The notes below the pieces were generated by a model. That model was given only the letters and a program-made list of their open reading frames with translations, was not told where the DNA came from and ran no database searches. DNA of 64,000 nucleotides from Kribbella pratensis. GTDB taxonomy: Bacteria > Actinomycetota > Actinomycetes > Propionibacteriales > Kribbellaceae. Within the stretch, counting starts at the first letter, position 1, and each line of letters begins with the position of its first letter. The position numbers and the translations under genes are program-made. The stretch covers positions 739,838-803,837 of the forward strand of contig NZ_SODP01000002.1 in NCBI RefSeq assembly GCF_004365355.1, read 5' to 3'. Below, piece by piece: positions 43,063 to 51,754 of the stretch.

Positions 43063-44139
43063 TCAGGACGCCTTCGGCTGAACCTTCGACTCGATCGTGA
43101 TCTTGCCGCTGATGATGTCGGCCTTGATCGTGTCCAGCTCGGACTTCACGTCCGCCGGGACCTTGCTGTCGAAGTCGTGGAACGGCGCGATCGCCGTACC
43201 ACCGTTCTGCAGGGTGCCGGTGAACTGGGTGTTGTCGAACTTGTTGTCGACGACCGAGATCACCGCGTCCTTCACGGCGACGTCCATGCCCTTCTCGACG
43301 CTGCTCATCAGCACCGAGCAGTACTCCTCGGCGCTGATGCAGCCGTCGGTGTCGACCCAGATCGCGTTGACCTTGCCGTTGCTGGCCTTCGCCGCCTGCA
43401 GACCGCCCAGACCCGACGGGCCGGCGACCGGGAACAGGACGTCCGCGCCCTGGGTGATCAGGTTCTGCGCGTTGTTCTGGCCCTTGGCCTTGTCCTCGAA
43501 GTCGCCGGTGAACAGACCCTTCTGCTTCTGGTCGTCCCAGCCGAGCACCTGGACGTTCTTGCCCTTCTGCGTGTTGTAGTACCGCACGCCCTGGGCGAAG
43601 CCGTCCATGAAGATCGTCACGGTCGGGATCTGCAGACCGCCGAACGTGCCGACCTTGCCGGACTTCGTCATCGCGGCGGCCAGGTAGCCGGCCTGGAAGC
43701 TGGACTGCGCGGTGTTGAACAGCAGCGGCTTCAGGTTGGCGATGGGCGCCTTCGGTGCGGAGTCGACGATCGCGAACTTGATGTTCGGGTTCGCCTTGGC
43801 GGCCGCCTCGGTGGCGTCCTCGAGCTTGAACCCGACGGCGACGATGACGTTGCACTTGGCGCTGACCATCGCGGTCATGTTGGTCGTGTAGTCGTTGTCA
43901 GACTTCGACTCGGCCTTGACCTCGGTCAGGCCCTTCTCCTTCACGGCGTCCTGCAGGCCCTTGTACGAGGTCTGGTTGAACGACTTGTCGTCGAAACCCC
44001 CCGAGTCGGAGACCATGCAGGCCTTGAAGTCCTTGTTGGCGCTGCCGCCAGAGCTGCTGTCGGTCGGCTTGCTGCCACACGCGGCAACGGCGAGCGTCAG
44101 CACGCCCACGATCGCCGTTCCCCGCACGTACTTCTTCAC
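43063..44139 (-). CDS. BMP-family nucleoside-binding lipoprotein
   Basis: 358 residues. Lipobox LAVAAC (Cys21), then a Bmp/Med/PnrA-type periplasmic-binding fold: CMVSDSGGFDDKSFNQTSYK is the family's N-terminal block (GGxxDxSFN), and VGFKLEDATEAAAKANPNI and WVDTDGC follow. PnrA-type proteins bind purine and pyrimidine nucleosides, matching the downstream permeases, cdd and deoA. GTG start at 44139 with AAGGAG seven bases upstream; the 5' leader contains a small hairpin. Confidence 0.93.
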   Translation of the reverse strand: MKKYVRGTAIVGVLTLAVAACGSKPTDSSSGGSANKDFKACMVSDSGGFDDKSFNQTSYKGLQDAVKEKGLTEVKAESKSDNDYTTNMTAMVSAKCNVIVAVGFKLEDATEAAAKANPNIKFAIVDSAPKAPIANLKPLLFNTAQSSFQAGYLAAAMTKSGKVGTFGGLQIPTVTIFMDGFAQGVRYYNTQKGKNVQVLGWDDQKQKGLFTGDFEDKAKGQNNAQNLITQGADVLFPVAGPSGLGGLQAAKASNGKVNAIWVDTDGCISAEEYCSVLMSSVEKGMDVAVKDAVISVVDNKFDNTQFTGTLQNGGTAIAPFHDFDSKVPADVKSELDTIKADIISGKITIESKVQPKAS

Positions 44140-44206
44140 CGGACGTCTCCTTCGTCGACCAGATACCTTTGCCCGGCACGCCTTCCCCCACGTGCCGCAT
44201 CCGCAG

Positions 44207-44212
44207 ACTATA
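44207..44212 (-). promoter_or_regulatory. -10 hexamer TATAGT of the nucleoside operon
   Basis: On the minus strand TATAGT (44212-44207) lies 18 bp from a weak -35 (TTCAAA). Transcription from near 44200 gives a leader of about 60 nt that includes the 7-bp hairpin 44174-44180/44191-44197 before the ribosome-binding site. Confidence 0.45.
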
Positions 44213-44414
44213 GGGCGCGCTCCGTCATTCTTTGAACGTCGCGCTGGCCTCGATACCGGAAAGTGACCGGCATTCTCGTCACATTTCGACAACTTCTCCG
44301 GTATGGTCACCGGCTGCGCCACCCGCGTCACGGTGCGCACGCTCCGTGGCGGCTCTCACGGTGCGTGGTCGTCCCGGTGGGTTTCTTCGACCGGATCTGG
44401 TGCACAATCGCGGG

Positions 44415-45596
44415 ATGAGTCATCAGTTGCTGGTCGCGGACGTGCTCGCGCGGGTCGAGGCGGTGCGCGAGGAGATGGTCGACGTACGCCGGGATCTGCA
44501 CACCCACCCCGAGCTCGGGTGGCACGAGGTCCGGACGACCGAGCTCCTCGAGAAGCGGCTGGTCGAAGCCGGGCTGTCCCCGCGTGTGCTGCCGACCGGG
44601 ACCGGCCTGATCTGCGACATCGGCGCCGGCGACTCGTGTGTCGCGCTGCGGTCGGACATCGACGCGCTGCCGGTTTCCGACGGCGTGGACACGCCGTGGC
44701 GCTCGACGATCGATGGGGTGGCTCACGCGTGCGGTCACGACGTACACACGGCTGCTCTGTTGGGGGCAACGCTGGTCCTGGCCGGAATGGCGCGCGACGG
44801 GCAGTTGGACCGGCGGGTGCGGGTGATCTTCCAGCCTGCGGAGGAAGTGATGCCGGGCGGAGCTCTCGGCGTCATCGCAGCCGGCGGACTCGACGGGGTC
44901 CGCCGTATTTATGGGCTGCACTGCGACCCGCGGCTGCAGGTTGGTCAGGTCGGCCTGCGAGTGGGCGCGCTGACCGCAGCTGCCGACCGGATCCTGGTGC
45001 GGCTGACCGGGCCGGGCGGTCACACGTCGCGGCCGCATCTGACCGCGGACCTCGTCTACGCGATCGCGACGCTGGTGTCCGAGCTCCCCGCCGCGCTCTC
45101 CCGCCGGGTCGATCCGCGCGCCGGCATGTCGCTCGTCTGGGGCCGCATCACGTCGGGCTCGGCCGCCAACGCGATCCCGTCGCGCGGCGAGGCCGAGGGA
45201 ACGCTGCGCTGTCTCGACGCCAATGCCTGGCGGTTGGCCGAGGAGCTGATCCCTTCGCTGGCCGAGCAGATCGTCCGCCCGTACGGCGTGGAGGTCGACA
45301 CGGAGGTCACCCACGGCGTACCACCGGTCATCAACGACGCGTCCGCGATCGGGATCATCCAGAACGCTGTACACCAGACGCTCGGCTCGAGCGCGATCGC
45401 ACCCACGGACCAGAGCCTCGGCGGCGAGGACTTCGGTTGGTACCTCGAACACGTCCCCGGCGCCATGGCCCGCCTGGGCGTCCGCCACCCCTCCGCGGAA
45501 ACGGCCGCCGACCTCCACACCCCGGGCTTCTCCCCCTCGGAAGAGGCCATCACCCTGGGCACCACAGTCCTGACCTCAGTCGCGTTGCTGGACTGA
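44415..45596 (+). CDS. M20-family amidohydrolase / peptidase
   Basis: 393 residues. Metal-binding blocks RRDLHTHPELGWHE, HACGHDVHTAALLG, IFQPAEEVMPGG and the late GGEDFGWYL are those of M20D amidohydrolases (hippurate, N-acyl amino acid or indole-acetyl-amino-acid hydrolases); the dimerisation domain contains TGPGGHTSRPH. The mycobacterial amiA1/amiB1 genes lie in a similar neighbourhood (from memory). The ATG at 44415 is preceded by CACAAT at near-leaderless distance. Natural substrate unknown. Confidence 0.9.
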   Translation: MSHQLLVADVLARVEAVREEMVDVRRDLHTHPELGWHEVRTTELLEKRLVEAGLSPRVLPTGTGLICDIGAGDSCVALRSDIDALPVSDGVDTPWRSTIDGVAHACGHDVHTAALLGATLVLAGMARDGQLDRRVRVIFQPAEEVMPGGALGVIAAGGLDGVRRIYGLHCDPRLQVGQVGLRVGALTAAADRILVRLTGPGGHTSRPHLTADLVYAIATLVSELPAALSRRVDPRAGMSLVWGRITSGSAANAIPSRGEAEGTLRCLDANAWRLAEELIPSLAEQIVRPYGVEVDTEVTHGVPPVINDASAIGIIQNAVHQTLGSSAIAPTDQSLGGEDFGWYLEHVPGAMARLGVRHPSAETAADLHTPGFSPSEEAITLGTTVLTSVALLD

Positions 45597-45651
45597 CGTC
45601 GGGCGCTGAAAAGCACATGTGTGCTCCCGGTGGGTGGTGTTGGATCGGCGC

Positions 45652-46296
45652 ATGACGAGTTATCCGCTTCTTGAGGTGCGGGTCAGTACGCCGACGTTGG
45701 AGTTGCGGGGCGCGACCGACGACCTGCTGGACGAGTTGGCGGAGGTGGTGCGCGCCGGGAAGACGCATGCGGACCCGCCGCCGTACGACGACCCGATCTC
45801 GCTCTACGAGCCGGATCCCGACCAGCGGGTGGCCAAATGGATGCGGGCGATCTGGCGTGGCCGCGGCAGGGTCGAGACCGACGCCTGGCGGCTGTACTTC
45901 GTGGTTGTCGTGGACGGGCGTCCCGTCGGCATGCAGGACCTCATCGGCGTGAACTTCGCCACCCTCGGCACGGTCACGAGCTTCTCGTGGCTGTCGACCG
46001 ATGAACGCGGCCGTGGTCTCGGACACGAGATGCGCGCCGCGATCCTGCACCTCGCGTTCGAGGGCCTCGGCGCGAAGGAGGCGAGCAGCGACGCGTTCGT
46101 CGACAACCACGGCTCGAACGCGATCTCACGAGCCCTCGGCTACCAGCCCAACGGCTCGGACTGGGCCACCCGCCTGGGGGAACCCGGCCTCCTGAACCGC
46201 TGGCGCCTGACCCGCGACAACTGGGAGAAGCATCGCCGGGACGACATTCAGCTCCACAACATCGAGGCGTGCCGGACCTACCTCCCCTTGTCGTGA
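45652..46296 (+). CDS. GNAT-family N-acetyltransferase
   Basis: 214 residues. The acetyl-CoA-binding segment is FSWLSTDERGRGLGHEMRAA (the R-G-R-G-L-G pattern of motif A), followed by EGLGAKEASSDAFVDNHGSN and ALGYQPNGSD. An acidic N-terminal half (about 30-80) likely binds the acceptor, which cannot be inferred. Monocistronic. The ATG at 45652 starts the domain; an in-frame ATG 33 bases upstream is less likely. Confidence 0.85.
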   Translation: MTSYPLLEVRVSTPTLELRGATDDLLDELAEVVRAGKTHADPPPYDDPISLYEPDPDQRVAKWMRAIWRGRGRVETDAWRLYFVVVVDGRPVGMQDLIGVNFATLGTVTSFSWLSTDERGRGLGHEMRAAILHLAFEGLGAKEASSDAFVDNHGSNAISRALGYQPNGSDWATRLGEPGLLNRWRLTRDNWEKHRRDDIQLHNIEACRTYLPLS

Positions 46297-46311
46297 CGCG
46301 ACCGGGCCTGC

Positions 46312-47886
46312 TCAGAAGGTGTCTGCGGGGACGTAGACGCCCCAGACGTCCCGGAGGGTGTTGCAGACTTCGCCGACGGTGGCTCGGGCCTTCAGCGCGT
46401 CCTTCATCGGGTAGAGGCAGTTGTCGTTGCCTTGGGCAGCTTTCTTCAGGGCGGCCAGGGCTTCGTCGACGGCTGCCTGATCGCGGGTGGCGCGCAGCTC
46501 GGCCAGGCGGGCGGTCTGCTGGGCCTCGATGGTCGGGTCGACGCGGAGAGGCTCGTACGGCTCCTCCTCGGCGATCTTGAACTTGTTCATGCCGACGACC
46601 ACCCGTTCGGCCGAGTCGATCTCCTGGGCGATCTGGTACGCCGAGCGTTCGATCTCCTGCTTCTGGAAGCCCTTCTCGATCGCGGCGACGGCGCCGCCGT
46701 ACTCCTCGACCTGGTCCATCAGCTCCACCGCGGCGGCTTCGACCTCGTCCGTGAGCGACTCAACGACGTACGAGCCGGCGAACGGGTCGACGGTCGCGGT
46801 GATGTCGGTTTCGTACGCGAGGACCTGCTGCGTGCGCAGCGCGAGGCGGGCCGCCTTCTCGGTCGGCAGCGCGATCGCTTCGTCGTACGAGTTGGTGTGC
46901 AGCGACTGCGTCCCACCCAGGACGGCGGCCAGGCCCTGGATCGCGACGCGGACGAGGTTGACCTCGGGCTGCTGCGCCGTCAGCTGGACGCCTGCCGTCT
47001 GGGTGTGGAACCGCAGCATCAAGGACTTGGGGTTCTTGGCGCCGAACGTGTCCCGCATCACCCGCGACCAGATCCGCCGCGCCGCACGGAACTTCGCGAC
47101 CTCCTCCAACAGCGTCGTCCGGGCGACGAAGAAGAACGAGAGCCGCGGCGCGAACTCGTCCACGTCCAGCCCGGACGCGACCGCGGCGCGGACGTACTCG
47201 ATCCCGTTCGCCAAGGTGAACGCGATCTCCTGCGCGGGCGTCGCCCCGGCCTCGGCCATGTGATAGCCGGAGATCGAGATCGTGTTCCAGCGCGGCAGCT
47301 CCGTCTGGCAGTACGCGAAGATGTCGCTGATCAGCCGCAGCGATTCCTTCGGCGGGTAGATGTAGGTCCCGCGGGCGATGTACTCCTTCAGTACGTCGTT
47401 CTGGATCGTGCCGGTGAGCTTGTCGGCGGACACGCCCTGCTCCTCGGCCACCAACTGGTACAGCAGGAGCAGCACCGAGCCCGGCGCGTTGATCGTCATC
47501 GACGTCGAGACCTGGTCCAGCGGGATCTTGTCGAACAGCACCCGCATGTCGTCGATCGAGTCGATCGCCACCCCGACCTTGCCGACCTCGCCATGCGCGA
47601 TCGTCGCGTCGGAGTCGTAGCCCATCTGCGTCGGCAGGTCGAACGCGACCGACAGGCCCATCGTCCCGTGGTCGATCAGCTGGTGGTACCGCTGGTTCGA
47701 CTCCGCCGCGGTGCCGAAGCCGGCGTACTGCCGCATCGTCCAGGGCCGCTGCGTGTACATCGTCGGGTAGACGCCGCGGGTGTACGGGAACTGGCCCGGC
47801 TCCCCCAGCTTCACCGCCGGGTCGAACCCGTCCAGCGGTTCGTACACCGGCGCGAACTCGAACCCCGACTCGCTGCGATGACTCAT
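46312..47886 (-). CDS. Methylmalonyl-CoA mutase catalytic subunit without B12-binding domain
   Basis: 524 residues covering only the TIM-barrel substrate domain; no DxHxxG B12-binding motif is present, so a separate small B12 subunit must come from elsewhere. The active-site His209 lies in SISGYHMAEAG. The residue pair that binds the substrate carboxylate in methylmalonyl-CoA mutase is conserved by my alignment from memory: Tyr in WTMRQYAGF and Arg in ARGTYIYPP, whereas isobutyryl-CoA mutase has Phe and Gln. A carboxylated substrate (methyl- or ethylmalonyl-CoA type) is thus likely. The ATG at 47886 is the natural start. Confidence 0.85.
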   Translation of the reverse strand: MSHRSESGFEFAPVYEPLDGFDPAVKLGEPGQFPYTRGVYPTMYTQRPWTMRQYAGFGTAAESNQRYHQLIDHGTMGLSVAFDLPTQMGYDSDATIAHGEVGKVGVAIDSIDDMRVLFDKIPLDQVSTSMTINAPGSVLLLLYQLVAEEQGVSADKLTGTIQNDVLKEYIARGTYIYPPKESLRLISDIFAYCQTELPRWNTISISGYHMAEAGATPAQEIAFTLANGIEYVRAAVASGLDVDEFAPRLSFFFVARTTLLEEVAKFRAARRIWSRVMRDTFGAKNPKSLMLRFHTQTAGVQLTAQQPEVNLVRVAIQGLAAVLGGTQSLHTNSYDEAIALPTEKAARLALRTQQVLAYETDITATVDPFAGSYVVESLTDEVEAAAVELMDQVEEYGGAVAAIEKGFQKQEIERSAYQIAQEIDSAERVVVGMNKFKIAEEEPYEPLRVDPTIEAQQTARLAELRATRDQAAVDEALAALKKAAQGNDNCLYPMKDALKARATVGEVCNTLRDVWGVYVPADTF

Positions 47887-48041
47887 CCCCCCACCGTAGG
47901 CCGAACCACCACCGCACTGGTATGTACGATCAGGGTGAGATCGAGCACGCGCGGTGACGACGCCCACCCGTCGACAGGGCATCGACGCCGTGTCACGAGA
48001 GCGTCGCCCAGGGTTCATACGCGGTGAGGAACCTTCGGAGT

Positions 48042-49166
48042 GTGCGAATCGTGATGGTGGCCGAGACCTTCCTGCCGCAGATCAATGGCGTGGCGAACAC
48101 GGCTCGCCACGTCGCCGACCGGCTGCGTGCCCGCGGGCACGCGCTGCTGATCATTGCTCCCGGCCCGGGTCTGGACGCGTACGGCGACGTACCGGTGATC
48201 CGCGCCCGCAGCTTCCGGACGCCCGGCTACAAGGAATACCCGGTCGGTCTGCCGGATCCGTCGATCGAGCGGGCGATGGCCGACTTCAAGCCGGACCTCG
48301 TGCACCTCGCCTCACCGTTCATCATCGGCGCCTACGGTCTGCGCGCGGCCCGCAAGCTCGGGCTGCCGACCGTCGCGATCTTCCAGACCGACATCGCCGG
48401 CTTCGCCCGCCAGTACCCCTGGTATGCCGCCGCCGACCGCGGCATCTGGCGCTGGGTCCGGCGGACGCACTCCCGCGCCGACCGCACGCTGGCGCCCTCG
48501 ACCGCCTCTGTCGACGCGCTGGTGCAAGGCGGCGTACCGCGGGTGCATCTGTGGGGCCGCGGCGTGAACCTCGACCTGTTCGACCCCAAGCACCGCGACG
48601 ACCAGTGGCGCCGGCAGATCTCCCCGGACGGCAAGCCGATCGTCGGGTACGTCGGCCGGCTGGCCGCGGAGAAGAAGGTACGCCGGCTTGCCGAGCTGAC
48701 CGACCTGGATTGCCGGCTCGTGATCGTCGGCGACGGGCCGGACCGTGCCGCGCTGGAGAATGCGTTGCCGACGGCAACCTTCCTCGGGATGCGCCGCGGC
48801 GCCGACCTGGCCTCGATCTTCGCCGGGCTGGACGTGTTCGTCCACACCGGTGAGCACGAGACGTTCTGCCAGACGATCCAGGAGGCGCAGGCCTCCGGCG
48901 TCGCCACCGTCGGGCCGGCCGCGGGCGGACCGCTCGACCTGATCCACCCGGGCGAGAACGGCCTGCTGTTCGAGCCGGGCAAGGCCGGCTCGCTGCGCGA
49001 CCAGGTGAAGATCATGCTCGACCACCCGCAGGCCCGCGGCCGGATGGCCGCCGCCGGACTGGCCCGCGTCCAGTCCAGGACCTGGCCCGCTGTCGTCGAC
49101 GATCTGGTCGACCGGCACTACGCCGAGGTCCTGCGGGAAGCAGCGGCGATCCGGCGGGTCGCGTGA
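48042..49166 (+). CDS. GT4-family glycosyltransferase (alpha-mannosyltransferase-like)
   Basis: 374 residues, GT-B fold. N-terminal domain: VAETFLPQINGVANTARHVA; C-terminal nucleotide-sugar domain: PIVGYVGRLAAEKKVRRLAE, the EX7E-type GEHETFCQTIQEAQASGV and GGPLDLIHPGENGLLF. It resembles actinobacterial mannosyltransferases of phosphatidylinositol-mannoside or lipoglycan synthesis. It shares a 4-bp overlap with a second GT4 gene. Start uncertain: GTG 48042 is preferred; GTG 48024 and ATG 48054 are in frame. Confidence 0.87.
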   Translation: MRIVMVAETFLPQINGVANTARHVADRLRARGHALLIIAPGPGLDAYGDVPVIRARSFRTPGYKEYPVGLPDPSIERAMADFKPDLVHLASPFIIGAYGLRAARKLGLPTVAIFQTDIAGFARQYPWYAAADRGIWRWVRRTHSRADRTLAPSTASVDALVQGGVPRVHLWGRGVNLDLFDPKHRDDQWRRQISPDGKPIVGYVGRLAAEKKVRRLAELTDLDCRLVIVGDGPDRAALENALPTATFLGMRRGADLASIFAGLDVFVHTGEHETFCQTIQEAQASGVATVGPAAGGPLDLIHPGENGLLFEPGKAGSLRDQVKIMLDHPQARGRMAAAGLARVQSRTWPAVVDDLVDRHYAEVLREAAAIRRVA

Positions 49167-50392
49167 CGGGGCTGCGGATCGCCCAGCTGGCGAACTTCGT
49201 CGGGCCGACGTCCGGTGGCATGCGGACCGCGATCGAGCAGATCGGCCGGGGGTACGTCGAGGCGGGCGCCGAGCGGATCGTGATCACGCCGGGCGAGCGC
49301 GACGAGGTGGCCGAGACCGAGTCCGGCACGGTCGTCCGGGTGAAGGCGCCGAAGGTGAGCGGCGGATACCGCCTCATCACCAACCCGTGGAACGTGATCG
49401 ACGTACTGAAGAAGTTCGGGCCGACCACGGTCGAGATCTCGGACAAGTCGACGCTGCTCCCGGTCGCGCGCTGGGCCCGCCGTAACGACATCGGCACGAT
49501 CCTGTTCAGCCACGAGCGCCTCGACGCGATGCTCGCGCTGGGTTCAGCCCGTCCCGGCCAGCTCGGCGGCCACGACGTACTGCGCCCGGGACGGATGCTC
49601 GGCGAAGTCAGCCAGCGTACGAGCCGCTGGACAGGCGAGAGTGTCCAGCGCCGGGCCGAGGGTGTGAAAGCCAGCCAGCTCCACGTGGTCGCGACCGTCG
49701 CCGCGCTCTACCGGATCCTCAGCCGCACGTACGACGCGGTCGTGGTCACGTCCCGCTACGCCGCCGCGGAGTTCGACGAGGTGACGACGCCGCTGGTCCG
49801 GATCCCGCTCGGGGTCGACCTGGAGACCTTCCACCCATCACGGGCCGAGCCGGTCGACGACGGCGTACTCAAGCTGGTCCACGCCGGCCGACTGTCCCGC
49901 GAGAAGAGCCCGCATCTCGCGGTCGCCACCGCGGTCGAACTGCACCGCCGCGGCGTGAAGCTGCAGATGGACGTGTACGGCACCGGACCACACCTCGACG
50001 AGCTGATCGAGATCGCGGGCGCCGCGCCGATCACGTTCCACGGGTACGTCGACGGCCGCCAGACCCTCGCCAAGCACCTCGCCGAGGCCGACATCGCCCT
50101 GTCCGTCTGCCCCGGCGAGACCTTCGGCCTGGCCGTCCTGGAGGCCCTCGCCGCCGGCACCCCCGTCGTCACCGCGAACACCGGCGGCGCCCGCGAACTA
50201 GTCGACGAAACCTGCGGCCGCTGGGAGGCAGCCAACCCCTCCGCCCTGGCCGACGCCGTCCTGGCACTGACGAACGTCCCCGGCCGCCGCGCAGCCGCCC
50301 GCCGCCGCGCCGAACGCTACGAATGGCAGACCTGCGTCAACCGCATGCTCACCCTCCACCACCGCGTCGCCCACTCCCGCCTCGCCGCCTAG
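49163..50392 (+). CDS. GT4-family glycosyltransferase, second of the pair
   Basis: 409 residues, GT-B fold. Starts with a GTG overlapping the first GT4 stop (GTGA). N-terminal LANFVGPTSGGMRTAIEQIG, long linker (about 140-190), then LKLVHAGRLSREKSPHLAVA, YGTGPHLDELIEIAG and the donor motif CPGETFGLAVLEALAAGTPV. Probably adds a second sugar to the same acceptor as its partner, in cell-envelope glycolipid synthesis (inference from coupling). A hairpin terminator follows 36 bases after the stop. Confidence 0.87.
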   Translation: MTGLRIAQLANFVGPTSGGMRTAIEQIGRGYVEAGAERIVITPGERDEVAETESGTVVRVKAPKVSGGYRLITNPWNVIDVLKKFGPTTVEISDKSTLLPVARWARRNDIGTILFSHERLDAMLALGSARPGQLGGHDVLRPGRMLGEVSQRTSRWTGESVQRRAEGVKASQLHVVATVAALYRILSRTYDAVVVTSRYAAAEFDEVTTPLVRIPLGVDLETFHPSRAEPVDDGVLKLVHAGRLSREKSPHLAVATAVELHRRGVKLQMDVYGTGPHLDELIEIAGAAPITFHGYVDGRQTLAKHLAEADIALSVCPGETFGLAVLEALAAGTPVVTANTGGARELVDETCGRWEAANPSALADAVLALTNVPGRRAAARRRAERYEWQTCVNRMLTLHHRVAHSRLAA

Positions 50393-50428
50393 AAGACAAT
50401 CCAGAAGCCCGCGCTGCGACGCGAGCGC

Positions 50429-50465
50429 GCCGACGGCCACACCAGGATTCCTGCCTCCCGTCGGC
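50429..50465 (+). terminator. Hairpin terminator of the glycosyltransferase pair
   Basis: GCCGACGG (50429-50436) pairs with CCGTCGGC (50458-50465); an inner CAGG/CCTG stem lies within the loop. It is 36 bases after the stop codon. No U-run follows. Confidence 0.5.
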
Positions 50466-50481
50466 CTGCCTCATCCACAAC

Positions 50482-50604
50482 CTCGCCGAGTCGTGGTGAA
50501 TGGTTCCGACCCCGTCCGCCGAGTCGTGGACAGTGGTTCAGAAAATCTGCCCTGAGCCACGACTCGACGTTCGGGGTCGGTGCCGGTTGCCACGACTCGG
50601 CGAG
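50482..50604. repeat. 123-bp imperfect palindrome built from CGAGTCGTGG units
   Basis: Two 48-nt arms (50482-50529 and 50557-50604) are reverse complements in three blocks: CTCGCCGAGTCGTGG (15/15), CCGACCCCG (9/9) and CGAGTCGTGG (10/10), separated by 9-nt and 5-nt variable parts. The motif CGAGTCGTGG occurs twice direct and twice inverted. In the 9-nt part four of six non-identical positions are G-T pairs on the plus strand. The 27-nt loop holds CAGA-AAA-TCTG. It resembles a REP/MITE-type intergenic element. Confidence 0.75.
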
Positions 50605-50764
50605 CGGGCGGGGTTAGCTGTCGGGTCGATCACCTACGCGGGCCACCACTCCAGAACTCGTTTCTCATGCCTTCCTTGAAGGCTTTCACCGCAGGCTCAC
50701 CTGAGACTTCTGAATAATCCCCGCTTCCTTGACCTTCTTTTGTCACTTCGTTGAAGGCCTCATG

Positions 50765-51574
50765 TCAGGTCAGGTGGTCGTAGTCGCCTCGGGTCCAGGC
50801 GGCGTGGCGGTCGGCGGAGCGGCGTACGACGGTTTTGGCGTCGGTGGGGATCGAGGCGCCGAAGTTGTTGTAGAGACGGTCGTACTCGTACGGGTCGAGG
50901 GAGCGGGCGACCCGGTCGACGACCGCGCCGGACAGTGGGATGCGGTTCGGGTAGCTGCGCATGAAGCTCACCGACGTGCGGTCGGGGTTCGCGAAGATCG
51001 TGTCGCCGGACAGGATCACACCCTTGCCCTCGGCACCGTTCTGCCAGTGCACGACCGCGCTGCCCGGGAAATGACCGCCTGGTTGGAGAACGGTCACTCC
51101 GGGTAGCGGCTTCAGCTCGCCCGACCAGGTCCGGATGACCGGGTCCTGGCGGGCGACCCACTCATTGTCGGCCTCCGAGACGTACACCGGCACGTCGCCG
51201 AGGCGATGGCTCCACTCGACCTGGACGCCGTACATGTGCGGGTGGCTGGCGATGATCGCGACCACCTCGCCCAGCGCCCGCACCCGCCGTACGGCGTCGT
51301 CGTCGAGGTATCCGATCGGGTCCCAGAGCAGGTTGCCCTCGCCGGTGACGACCAGCATCGACTGCTGCCCGATACCGATCGGCGGCTTCGAGCGAACGCC
51401 GTAGAGGTTGGGCTCGACCTCTTCGATCGTCACCTCGGTCCCGGCCAGCTCCTCGAGCGTGGTCCAGTGCTGACCGTCGGCGGGCACCCACTGGCGTTCG
51501 TCGGCGCAGATCGCACACACGTCGACCTGCTCGGAATGCTCGACCGCACAGGTCGCACAGATCCAGAAACTCAC
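50765..51574 (-). CDS. Metallo-beta-lactamase-fold hydrolase with N-terminal zinc ribbon
   Basis: 269 residues. A rubredoxin-like CxxC pair at each side of a knuckle (CATC at 6-9, CAIC at 20-23) precedes an MBL-fold domain. The first metal motif is SHPHMYG rather than HxHxDH, but GGHFPGSAVVH and LSGDTIF are kept, so one metal site may be altered. Function unknown. GTG start at 51574 with GGGGAG upstream. Convergent with the glycosyltransferase pair, divergent from sdhC. Confidence 0.8.
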   Translation of the reverse strand: MSFWICATCAVEHSEQVDVCAICADERQWVPADGQHWTTLEELAGTEVTIEEVEPNLYGVRSKPPIGIGQQSMLVVTGEGNLLWDPIGYLDDDAVRRVRALGEVVAIIASHPHMYGVQVEWSHRLGDVPVYVSEADNEWVARQDPVIRTWSGELKPLPGVTVLQPGGHFPGSAVVHWQNGAEGKGVILSGDTIFANPDRTSVSFMRSYPNRIPLSGAVVDRVARSLDPYEYDRLYNNFGASIPTDAKTVVRRSADRHAAWTRGDYDHLT

Positions 51575-51754
51575 TGTAGTTCTCCCCTTCGGTTCATGTG
51601 CCGTCAGCCAACGTGTTCAAGCTCAGTTGAAGTCAAGCTACGACGCGACCGAGATCACATCCACCGCGATCGATGTCACAGCTGTCAGGACATTTCACCG
51701 CGGCAGGCGGGTCTAGCATCGAGACGATTCGGCATTCTCGACGAGGAGGATCTG

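Larger units (their letters stand above)
50393..50764. other. Gene-free stretch of 372 bp between convergent genes
   Basis: Contains a terminator-like hairpin (50429-50465) and a long imperfect palindrome (50482-50604). The remainder, 50640-50760, is less G+C-rich than its surroundings with several CTT/GAAGG repeats, but I see no gene, promoter or RNA family in it. Confidence 0.6.

Noticed and set aside
50482..50604. Repeated CGAGTCGTGG motif as a CRISPR-like array
   Set aside because: There are only four copies, two in each orientation, with unequal spacing and no unique spacers or cas genes; it is a palindromic element.
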